From the NCBI GenBank assembly GCA_903934275.1, contig CAIZNF010000386.1, positions 1 to 9,874 of the forward strand: a stretch of DNA of 9,874 bases. The letters run 5' to 3'. This document shows positions 1 to 5,876 of the stretch, piece by piece. Each line of letters opens with the position of its first letter. Within the stretch, counting starts at the first letter, position 1. Origin of the DNA: an uncultured Nitrosomonadales bacterium (GTDB lineage Bacteria > Pseudomonadota > Gammaproteobacteria > Burkholderiales > Gallionellaceae). The position numbers and the translations under genes are program-made. The notes below the pieces were generated by a model. It ran no database searches, was not told where the DNA came from, and saw only the letters and a program-made list of their open reading frames with translations.

Positions 1-142
1 CAATATTGGGAATTCGCGTTTCTGTATCAGGAAAATGAAAAACTTTTCCTTCCAGCAACAAAAATCAAGAGTTGTGGGGTACATGCCAAAAATTCAGGGA
101 GTAAGTTTTTAAAAAACAGGGGTTTTCTGACAGGCACTAAAT
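1..142. other. AT-rich flank with an open partial frame, no recognised gene
   Basis: This stretch is clearly richer in A and T than the genes that follow. The first forward frame is open from the window edge to a TGA at 151-153, so it could be the last 50 or so codons of a gene entering from the left. The predicted peptide (starting QYWEFAFLYQ) matches no family I know. The frame that continues the downstream methyltransferase is closed by TAA at 110-112 and TGA at 128-130. I therefore read 1-130 as unrelated DNA joined to a truncated gene. Confidence 0.3.
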
Positions 143-610
143 ATGCCTTTTGAAGCGCATTTCGATGCGCTCGGTGCATTCGATATCATGGAGCATATTG
201 AGGAGGATTCGGTCGCTCTCAAACAGATGTTCGCAGCCCTCAAGCCGGGGGGCATCCTGATCCTCACCGTTCCGCAACATCCCGGCCTTTGGAGCAGCCA
301 GGACGAAAGGGCTTGCCATGTGCGCCGCTATACTTCGACGGAGTTGAAGCAAAAGATATCAAGCGCGGGTTTTGGGATCGTGGACAAAGGCTCCTTCGTC
401 GCACTGCTGTTGCCGGTGATGTGGTTATCGCGGCGTTGCGGCAAAACCGGCAAAGAAAGTCATCAGGATCCAATGGCGGAACTACGGGTCGGCAAAATTG
501 CGAATTTCATCCTAAGCGCAATCATGTCGGTAGAACTGTTGCTCACGCGTGCGGGGATACGTTTCCCTGCGGGTGGCTCATTGTTTCTGGTAGCGAAGAA
601 ACGCGCCTGA
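143..610 (+). pseudogene. SAM-dependent methyltransferase, N-terminally truncated remnant
   Basis: The 155-residue frame is the C-terminal two thirds of a class I SAM-dependent methyltransferase of the Methyltransf_11/23 kind. Visible family landmarks are GAFDIMEHIEED (residues 11-22, the acidic strand and EH motif), LKPGG (33-37), LTVPQH (41-46) and HVRRY (59-63), followed by hydrophobic segments near 84-95 and 119-136. The glycine-rich SAM-binding motif I and the first strands, normally 70 or more residues earlier, are missing. Codons just before the ATG (Gln-Ala-Leu-Asn, 131-142) still read like the family's sequence before the PFE motif, but a TGA at 128-130 closes the frame. A weak AGG at 132-134 could serve the ATG. 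Such enzymes often sit in polysaccharide or lipid-modification loci, but nothing here confirms that. Without motif I it is very unlikely to bind SAM. Confidence 0.7.
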
Positions 611-674
611 TCGCCTCTGCTCCGGTTGCCCGTAACTGATCCCCATGCACAACATTCCTTCTAAAAACGGCAAT

Positions 675-703
675 TCATCCACGAAAAACACGAAAGGCAC
701 AGA
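675..703. repeat. Degenerate tandem ACGAAAxxC repeat
   Basis: Between the methyltransferase and the transposase remnant are near-tandem 9-base units, ACGAAAAAC then ACGAAAGGC, followed by a decayed third. It resembles short interspersed intergenic repeats of the 'cacgaaaggcacgaaa' type that I recall from many proteobacterial genomes. That resemblance is from memory and no function is implied. Confidence 0.3.
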
Positions 704-715
704 ATAAAACAATAA

Positions 716-1216
716 GTCGTTAGCGCGCAGTTGTTCAAAATGTGCGGGATTAATTTGACGCGCATCGACGGCATCGATGTTGCCACCGCGCTTGCGGCGA
801 TCTCGGGGATCGGGGCGGATATGTCACGCTTCCCCACGGCAGGACACTTCGCGAACTGACTGGGACTGTGCTCAGATGCCAAAATTACCGGAGGCAAAAT
901 GATGAGCGGCAAGACCAAGCGTGTGGCCAACCGGGCGGCCAGAGCCTTGAGGCTGTCCGCAGCAGCATTGCGCGGTAGCCAGTCGGGGCTGGGCGCGTAT
1001 TTCCGTAGGATGTGCGGGTGCAGGGATAAGCCCAAAGCCGTGACAGCTGCCGCACACAAATTGGCATGTACACCGTGCTTACCAAGGGTCGAAGAGTATA
1101 CAGACCAAGGGCAGGGCTACTACGAAGAACGCTATCGCGAAAGAGTATTGCGGCAACTAGTCCAGCGTGCTGAAAAAATGTGAATGAAACTCGTCGCCAA
1201 TGAACAGCCCGGTTAA
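716..1216 (+). pseudogene. IS110-family transposase, C-terminal remnant with stops and frameshifts
   Basis: Conceptual translation gives the C-terminal domain of an IS110/IS116/IS902 transposase: LTRIDGIDVATALAAI near 755-802, then FPTAGHFA, LGLC, KITGGKMMSGKTKR (881-922), a helical NRAARALRLSAAALR segment, LGAYFRR, DKPKAVTAAAHKLA and YTDQGQGYYEERYRERVL. The N-terminal RuvC-like DEDD catalytic domain is absent, and a TAA at 713-715 closes the frame upstream. A TGA at 857-859 stands where the family has the Trp of the xWLGLC motif. About eight residues after HKLA are out of frame (near 1063-1091) because of an apparent deletion and a compensating +1 base. Another TGA at 1181-1183 replaces a probable Gly codon, and the frame then continues to TAA at 1214-1216. 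The element is dead. Annotators may report only the 899-1183 piece. Confidence 0.85.
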
Positions 1217-1274
1217 TTCCGCTTTTTACAATCAGTAGTTGGGAGGGTGTTTCTTAAGAGCTCGAAACGGCAGC

Positions 1275-1463
1275 ATGAACAAAAACATTCAGGCGACAAC
1301 TAGCTTGATAATCGCCGATTATGCCTCGAAGCAAGCTAAAGTTCTGCCGATACATGCCGATATGTTGCACAACTTAGTGGCTATTGGGAGCGATCATGAG
1401 AGGGCAATTCCGTACGAGAGGGCACATATACTCTGCTTCCAGCAATCGTTATTTTCGAGATAA
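1275..1463 (+). CDS. Doubtful small ORF, no recognised family
   Basis: An ATG at 1275 opens a 62-codon frame (starting MNKNIQATTS) ending at TAA 1461-1463; a TTG at 1239 would extend it to 74 codons. No Shine-Dalgarno sequence precedes the ATG closely: the GGGAGGG at 1241-1247 is too far upstream. The peptide has no membrane segment, signal peptide or motif that I recognise. It lies immediately after a dead transposase in gene-poor DNA, so chance or a decayed fragment is as likely as a real gene. Confidence 0.15.
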   Translation: MNKNIQATTSLIIADYASKQAKVLPIHADMLHNLVAIGSDHERAIPYERAHILCFQQSLFSR

Positions 1464-1640
1464 AGCAGAAATAACACTGAAGGAATTTTACAGAGCATTT
1501 TCTAAGCGACTAAGAACTTTATAAAACGAACAAGTTTTTGCAGTGATGTTGAGAGCCAGCCATTCGCCCCTCAACGTAGGAGCTGTGCGCTTTTGCGCAG
1601 CCCTGCTTGAGCGTAGAGTGATGCCAAGGCAGAATTCGGC

Positions 1641-1655
1641 GCCTAAAATTTAGGC
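1641..1655. repeat. Perfect 7-bp inverted repeat with 1-base centre
   Basis: GCCTAAA and TTTAGGC flank a single A. A further pair, ATGCC at 1621-1625 and GGCAT at 1653-1657, partly overlaps it and gives an alternative stem. The dyad is almost centre-to-centre continuous, so it suits a protein-binding operator or an element end better than an RNA hairpin. No gene start lies close enough to assign a role. Confidence 0.35.
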
Positions 1656-1707
1656 ATGGTGCAGCTCTAGTCCAATCCGGGCGAGCCGAAATCAAAAAAG
1701 TGCCACG

Positions 1708-1764
1708 ATGGAGGTCGAGAGAGGCTCTCGCCCTCCCCGCCCTCCGAACCGTGCGTGCGGTTCT
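1708..1764 (-). mobile_element. 3'-terminal remnant of a group II intron (partial domain V, domain VI)
   Basis: Read on the minus strand, CGCACGCACGGTTC (ending at 1746) matches the 3' strand of a bacterial group II intron domain V. Linker bases follow, then a hairpin at 1736-1710 with 12-base arms, 11 of them paired, and a 3-base loop. The one unpaired position puts an A (minus strand of 1715) opposite a G, as expected for the domain VI branch-point adenosine. The strand then reads AT at 1709-1708, fitting the intron 3' terminal AY, and the A lies 7 bases before that end. The 5' strand of domain V, with its catalytic AGC, is not recognisable beyond about 1764. The upstream intron body and the reverse transcriptase gene are also absent. 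This is a truncated, inactive remnant. The assignment comes from remembered consensus and visible pairing. Confidence 0.55.
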
Positions 1765-1938
1765 ACCAAGCCGTTCACTTAATCTGCTGATAATTGAGTT
1801 TAAGACCCGCCCAGGCTGGGTTTGCGACAAGTTTCTTACAAGAGATATTTTCGGCGATAACAAATCATTAACAGCCCGTATCCAAGCGGGTTTGAAGATA
1901 GTTAAACGCATAAATCAACAGATATACAATCAAAAAGA

Positions 1939-2009
1939 CCGAGTGGGCTCTGGAACAAGCTCGGCGATAGTTCCCTTCTCCTGCGGGAGAAAGAGGCTAT
2001 TCAGCCCAC
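1939..2009. repeat. Nested palindromic element, REP-like
   Basis: Three stems nest around one centre: GTGGGCT (1943-1949) with AGCCCAC (2003-2009), ATAG (1967-1970) with CTAT (1997-2000), and TTCTCC (1976-1981) with GGAGAA (1986-1991) around a TGCG loop. Competing stems also exist: CCGAG (1939-1943) with CTCGG (1960-1964), and GGAAC (1952-1956) with GTTCC (1970-1974). The core resembles dispersed proteobacterial palindromes of the 'gttccctctcccgcgggagaggg' style, as I recall them. It lies just upstream of the ABC transporter promoter, so it is not in the leader of the predicted transcript. Confidence 0.45.
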
Positions 2010-2029
2010 ACGACGCGTGCGGCTATAAT
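2000..2029 (+). promoter_or_regulatory. Probable sigma-70 promoter of the ABC exporter gene
   Basis: A perfect TATAAT lies at 2024-2029. The best -35 candidate, TTCAGC at 2000-2005 with an 18-base spacer, is poor, so the promoter may depend on an activator or on its -10 alone. Transcription would start near 2036-2037, giving a leader of about 21 bases before the ATG at 2058. The -35 candidate overlaps the right arm of the palindrome at 2003-2009. Confidence 0.45.
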
Positions 2030-2057
2030 TGTCGACTGATGTTTCCACCCACTGAAT

Positions 2058-3872
2058 ATGCACCCATCCCCACCTAAACTGTCAAACAACGCCCAACCGC
2101 CAAGTAGCGGCAACCGTGCCGACTGGCAGACTCTGCGCTCCCTGTGGCCTTACCTCTGGGAGTTCAAGGGGCGCGTGATCGCCGCGCTGGGCCTGCTGGT
2201 GCTGGCCAAGCTCGCCAATGTATCCGTTCCGCTGGTGCTCAAGGAAATCATCGATGCAATGGATAAAACCCATGCCGCGTTGACGGTGCCTGTGTTTCTG
2301 GTAATCGGCTATGGCGTGTTGCGCTTGCTCAGCACGCTGTTTGGCGAGTTGCGCGACGCGGTGTTCGCCAAGGTAGCGCAACGCGCAATCCGGCGCGTGG
2401 CGCTGCAAGTGTTCGGGCACTTGCATGACCTCAGCTTGCGTTTCCACCTCGACCGGCAAACTGGCGGGGTGTCGCGCGACATCGAACGCGGCACGCGCGG
2501 GATCGGTTTTCTGCTGAATTTCATGCTGTTCAATATCCTGCCCACCTTGCTGGAAATCGGCCTGGTGGCCGCGATTCTGTTCAGCAAATACAACGTATGG
2601 TTCGCGGTGATCACGTTTGTCACGCTGCTGGTTTATATCGCGTTCACCTTGTTTGTCACCGAGTGGCGCATGGTGGTGCGCCGCTCCATGAACGATCTGG
2701 ATTCCAAGGCAAACAGCCACGCCATCGACAGCCTGCTGAATTATGAAACGGTAAAATATTTCGGCAACGAGCAATATGAAGCGCGGCGTTACGACGAAAA
2801 TATGCAGCACTGGGAAGTCGCGGCGGTGCGCAATACCACTTCTCTGGCGTACCTGAACGCGGGGCAGAGCTGTATCGTTGCAGTCGGCATTACCGCGCTG
2901 ATGCTGCTGGCCGCCGATGGGGTGGCGAAGGGGACGATGACGCTGGGAGATCTGGTGCTGGTCAACGTGTTCATGATCCAGTTATACATGCCGCTGCATT
3001 TTCTCGGCTACGTATACCGCGAAATTCGCCACGCCCTGGCGGACATGGAAAAAATGTTCAGCCTGTTGCGCGAACACCGTGAAATTGCGGACAAACCCGA
3101 TGCGCAAATTTTACCGGCAGGCAAGGCAGAGGTGCGCTTCGAGCAGGTCAGTTTCGGCTATGCGCCGGACCGGCAGATCCTGTTTGACGTGAGCTTTGCG
3201 ATTCCTGAGGGGCATACCGTAGCCGTGGTGGGTGCGAGCGGCGCGGGTAAGTCCACGCTATCGCGCTTGCTGTTCCGTTTTTACGATGTGCAGCAGGGGC
3301 GCATTCTCATCAATGGCCGGGATATTCGCGATGTCACGCAAAGCAGCATGCGCGCGGCGATTGGCATTGTGCCGCAGGACACCGTACTGTTTAACGATAC
3401 GATTTATTACAACATCGCCTATGGTCGCCCCACCGCAACGCACGATGAAGTTGTCGCCGCAGCGCAGGCCGCGCATATCCATGATTTTGTCGAATCGCTG
3501 CCGCAAGGTTACAACAGCATGGTGGGCGAACGCGGTTTAAAATTGTCTGGCGGCGAAAAGCAGCGCGTGGCGATTGCGCGTGCCATTCTGAAAAATCCGG
3601 CGATCCTTATTTTCGACGAAGCCACTTCCGCACTCGATTCAAAATCGGAAAAGGCAATTCAGGCCGAATTGCATACTATCGCGCAAAACCGCACCACGCT
3701 GATCATTGCGCACCGCTTATCCACCGTGGTGAATGCCAACCAAATACTGGTAATGGACAAGGGGCACATTGTTGAACGCGGCTCGCACCGCGAATTGCTG
3801 GAACAAAATAAATTTTATGCGCAAATGTGGAATCTTCAGAAGCAAGTAGAGAAAATTCATCTTGCCTATTGA
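2058..3872 (+). CDS. ATM1/HMT1-type ABC exporter, fused permease and ATPase
   Basis: This 604-residue half-transporter has an N-terminal membrane domain and a C-terminal ATPase, the usual length for the family. About six helices lie near residues 39-61, 76-97, 150-175, 180-200, 267-288 and 296-318. The ATPase has Walker A GASGAGKST (392-400), signature LSGGE (496-500), Walker B ending in Asp520-Glu521 and the switch His552. The ATM1-like hallmarks are NYETVKYFGNE (228-238) and the YREIRHALADMEKMF segment (320-334). Relatives export glutathione-linked or persulfide compounds and heavy-metal conjugates from the cytoplasm; in bacteria they are linked to metal detoxification. The protein would act as an inner-membrane homodimer. 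No good Shine-Dalgarno sequence precedes the ATG, but upstream codons are not family-like and the start fits relatives. No metal-resistance neighbour supports a specific substrate. Confidence 0.9.
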   Translation: MHPSPPKLSNNAQPPSSGNRADWQTLRSLWPYLWEFKGRVIAALGLLVLAKLANVSVPLVLKEIIDAMDKTHAALTVPVFLVIGYGVLRLLSTLFGELRDAVFAKVAQRAIRRVALQVFGHLHDLSLRFHLDRQTGGVSRDIERGTRGIGFLLNFMLFNILPTLLEIGLVAAILFSKYNVWFAVITFVTLLVYIAFTLFVTEWRMVVRRSMNDLDSKANSHAIDSLLNYETVKYFGNEQYEARRYDENMQHWEVAAVRNTTSLAYLNAGQSCIVAVGITALMLLAADGVAKGTMTLGDLVLVNVFMIQLYMPLHFLGYVYREIRHALADMEKMFSLLREHREIADKPDAQILPAGKAEVRFEQVSFGYAPDRQILFDVSFAIPEGHTVAVVGASGAGKSTLSRLLFRFYDVQQGRILINGRDIRDVTQSSMRAAIGIVPQDTVLFNDTIYYNIAYGRPTATHDEVVAAAQAAHIHDFVESLPQGYNSMVGERGLKLSGGEKQRVAIARAILKNPAILIFDEATSALDSKSEKAIQAELHTIAQNRTTLIIAHRLSTVVNANQILVMDKGHIVERGSHRELLEQNKFYAQMWNLQKQVEKIHLAY

Positions 3873-3896
3873 TTTATATCGATATTCCTGTATGCT
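3869..3896 (+). promoter_or_regulatory. Possible promoter for the endopeptidase gene
   Basis: TTGATT at 3869-3874 and TATGCT at 3891-3896 are separated by 16 bases, with TG immediately before the -10. It begins within the last codons of the ABC gene and would start transcription about 28 bases before the GTG at 3931. It could give the endopeptidase its own transcript; read-through from the exporter gene is equally possible. Confidence 0.35.
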
Positions 3897-3930
3897 ACGC
3901 GACAATAAGTGGTTCAAGGGAAGGTTGCTT

Positions 3931-4830
3931 GTGAAAAAAATACTGTTGATTTGCCTGTTGTCCGGGCAAGTGCTGATGGCTCATGCGGGGGAATTTAACG
4001 CAAACCGTACCGCATTTAAGCAGGGGCAAATTCAAGCCAGCGCAATAACCAGTACGGGTTCTGCCCCTAGGCTGCATTCCTCAATTGCACTGATTTATGA
4101 CCAGAAAACACAGCTTCCGCTGTACACCAAAAATTCCAATGCACTTGCTCCCATAGCGTCCATTACCAAGTTGATGACGGCGATGGTGGTGCTGGATGCG
4201 CAACAGCCGTTGGATGAAGAAATCAGCATCACTATAGCGGACATCGATATGCTCAAAGGCACGCGCTCGCGCCTTCGCATCGGCATGTCGCTTACGCGCA
4301 GCGAGTTGCTCAAGCTGGCATTGATGGCCTCTGAAAATCGTGCGGCAGCTGCTTTGGCGCGCACTTATCCGGGAGGGTACAGTGCGGCGATTGCGGCAAT
4401 GAACACCAAGGCGCGCGAACTTGAGATGCAGAATACACGCTTCCTCGACCCTGCCGGATTAAACAGCAATAATGTTTCGACCGCATACGATCTGGTCAAG
4501 ATGGTTACGGCAGCAAGCAACTACCCTTTGATACATCAATATACTACCGCGGCATCATATTCCATAGACGGTTTTGGCAAACGTGAAATACGTTTTGCCA
4601 ATACCAACCCATTGGTCAAAAATGTATCCTGGGATATTGGCGTAAGCAAGACTGGTTACATCAGCGAAGCTGGGCGCTGCCTGGTAATGGAGACGGTGAT
4701 CAATCAGCGTTCGGTGATCATCGTGTTGCTCGATTCATGGGGAAAAAGTACCCGCATCGGCGATGCCAACCGCATCAAAAAGTGGATGGAAAGCGCCAAT
4801 ATGCGTACCCGTATGACTGCACGCAGCTGA
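3931..4830 (+). CDS. pbpG: D-alanyl-D-alanine endopeptidase, PbpG/PBP7 type
   Basis: This is a serine peptidase of the S11 penicillin-binding family. Relatives cleave D-Ala-meso-diaminopimelate cross-links in periplasmic peptidoglycan during wall remodelling. All three active-site motifs are present: SITK (77-80, with nucleophile Ser77 and Lys80), SEN (134-136) and KTG (240-242). The N-terminus is a signal peptide, KK followed by a hydrophobic run, with likely cleavage after AHA (residue 19). I chose GTG 3931 because AAGG at 3921-3924 sits six bases before it and the signal peptide then starts at once. An ATG at 3862 in the same frame would add 23 residues, overlap the ABC gene and put charged residues before the signal. 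At 300 residues it fits PbpG and lacks the C-terminal anchoring extension of PBP5-type carboxypeptidases. The gap to the exporter gene is 58 bases. Confidence 0.88.
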   Translation: MKKILLICLLSGQVLMAHAGEFNANRTAFKQGQIQASAITSTGSAPRLHSSIALIYDQKTQLPLYTKNSNALAPIASITKLMTAMVVLDAQQPLDEEISITIADIDMLKGTRSRLRIGMSLTRSELLKLALMASENRAAAALARTYPGGYSAAIAAMNTKARELEMQNTRFLDPAGLNSNNVSTAYDLVKMVTAASNYPLIHQYTTAASYSIDGFGKREIRFANTNPLVKNVSWDIGVSKTGYISEAGRCLVMETVINQRSVIIVLLDSWGKSTRIGDANRIKKWMESANMRTRMTARS

Positions 4831-4967
4831 TCGGCGCAAGCCCACCCTATGCGAAGGGCTACATCGCACCAACTCAGTTGTTTTAAGCATCCTTTTGTAG
4901 CCTGCATTGCCGACTAGTGAACAATTCCCACCCGCGCATTGTCCCAAGTCTAATCCGCCAGCTAGCT

Positions 4968-4996
4968 TTGTCATTGCACGGGTGATGTGGTTTAAT
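4968..4996 (+). promoter_or_regulatory. Extended -10 sigma-70 promoter abutting nadK
   Basis: TTGTCA at 4968-4973 and TTTAAT at 4991-4996 are separated by exactly 17 bases. TG at 4988-4989 forms an extended -10 (TGGTTTAAT). The expected start site, 7-8 bases after the -10, is at about 5003-5004, which is the A of the nadK ATG. No Shine-Dalgarno sequence lies between the -10 and the ATG. This is the best-formed promoter in the window and it implies a leaderless or nearly leaderless nadK-recN transcript. Confidence 0.55.
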
Positions 4997-5003
4997 CGCG
5001 CCT

Positions 5004-5876
5004 ATGAAATTCCCTTTCAAAAATATCGCGCTGATCGGTAAACACAAGGCTCCTGAAATCGCCGGGCCGTTGTTGCGTCTGGCCGCTTTTTTGTCGTCAA
5101 GAGGGTTGACTGTGGTGGTGGATAGCCTGACAGCCGAACAGATCGAATCTTGCCCTTATCCCGCGATGAATCTGGACGAAATGGCACATGCGGTGGACTT
5201 GGCTATCGTGATCGGCGGCGATGGCACCATGCTGAATATCGCGCGCACTTTATCGCCGCACCAGATGCCGCTGGTTGGGGTGAATCAGGGCAGACTGGGC
5301 TTTCTCACAGATCTCACGTTGGAGAACATGCAGGACAGTATCGCCGCGATGCTGGACGGCAAGTTTGTCACCGAGCAGCGCCTGTTGCTGTCTGCACGCG
5401 TGTTGCGCAACGATACCGAAGTGTTTAGAGGGCTGGCGTTCAACGAAGTGGTGGTGCATCGCAATCATATCAGCAGCATGGTTGAGTTCGAGGTGCGCAT
5501 CGATGGCGAATATCTTTACAACCAGCGCGCCGACGGGTTGATCGTCTCGACACCTACCGGCTCGACCGCTTATGCGATGTCCGCCGGAGGGCCGATATTG
5601 CACCCCAGCCTGGATGTACTCGCGCTGGTGCCGGTATGCCCGCATACGCTGAGCAACCGCCCCATCGTGGTAAAAAGCTCGTCGGTGCTGGAAATTTTGA
5701 TGCACCGCACCGGAGATATCAGCGTGCGTTTCGACAGCCATACAAATTATGACTTGCAGTTGCATGACAAAATCATCGTCACGCGCCATCCCGAACCCGC
5801 CTGCCTGCTGCATCCAGTAGGGCATAGCTATTACCATACGTTGCGCGAAAAATTGCTCTGGAACCAGACTTTATAA
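5004..5876 (+). CDS. nadK: NAD kinase (NAD+ to NADP+)
   Basis: The 290-residue protein is a full-length cytoplasmic NAD kinase, which phosphorylates NAD+ at the 2'-hydroxyl of the adenosine ribose to make NADP+. The diagnostic GGDGT motif is at 71-75. NQGRLGFLTD follows at 94-103, and the NAD-binding TPTGSTAY segment is at 183-190 with Asp177 just before it (RADG). The start ATG at 5004 gives the usual N-terminus (KFPFKNIALIGKHK); no Shine-Dalgarno sequence is visible, and the predicted promoter places the RNA start at or next to the ATG. The stop codon is directly followed by the recN ATG. The pairing of nadK with recN is common in betaproteobacteria, where hrcA is often nearby, but no hrcA is visible in the 173 bases upstream. 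Confidence 0.96.
   Translation: MKFPFKNIALIGKHKAPEIAGPLLRLAAFLSSRGLTVVVDSLTAEQIESCPYPAMNLDEMAHAVDLAIVIGGDGTMLNIARTLSPHQMPLVGVNQGRLGFLTDLTLENMQDSIAAMLDGKFVTEQRLLLSARVLRNDTEVFRGLAFNEVVVHRNHISSMVEFEVRIDGEYLYNQRADGLIVSTPTGSTAYAMSAGGPILHPSLDVLALVPVCPHTLSNRPIVVKSSSVLEILMHRTGDISVRFDSHTNYDLQLHDKIIVTRHPEPACLLHPVGHSYYHTLREKLLWNQTL

Larger units (their letters stand above)
1217..2057. other. Gene-poor accessory spacer with hairpins and element debris
   Basis: No frame in these 841 bases shows a recognisable protein. From left to right it holds a doubtful small frame (1275-1463), a hairpin with 5-bp arms and a TTTT loop (1586-1599), and an inverted repeat TGCC-AA-GGCA (1622-1631). These are followed by a 7-bp-arm palindrome GCCTAAA-A-TTTAGGC (1641-1655), a group II intron end on the minus strand (1708-1764), a stem CCCG/CGGG near 1888-1903, a nested palindrome (1939-2009) and the promoter of the next gene (-10 at 2024-2029). 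Long frames on both strands here appear to be chance. It looks like a graveyard of mobile elements between the truncated genes and the conserved block. Confidence 0.5.

Noticed and set aside
1519..1911. 130-codon minus-strand frame
   Set aside because: It reads straight through the group II intron end; the Arg-rich part (RTARTVRRAGRARA) is translated domain V/VI sequence, a known source of false proteins.
1943..2009. Integron attC site
   Set aside because: The outer arms lack the RYYYAAC/GTTRRRY core sites, and no integrase or cassette is present.
1700..2077. 125-codon plus-strand frame ahead of the exporter gene
   Set aside because: It crosses the intron remnant, the nested palindrome and the promoter, has no ribosome site and shows no protein family character.
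2082..2810. 242-codon minus-strand frame opposite the exporter
   Set aside because: It is rich in Gln, His and Arg, has no motifs, and lies antisense to a clearly conserved gene.
3862..3930. Upstream ATG extension of the endopeptidase
   Set aside because: It overlaps the exporter's end and adds charged residues before the signal peptide; GTG 3931 has a well-placed AAGG.
4857..4902. Terminator after the endopeptidase (GGCTAC/GTAGCC)
   Set aside because: The six-base arms are separated by 34 bases and no T-run follows; the inner CAACT/AGTTG arms have a one-base loop.
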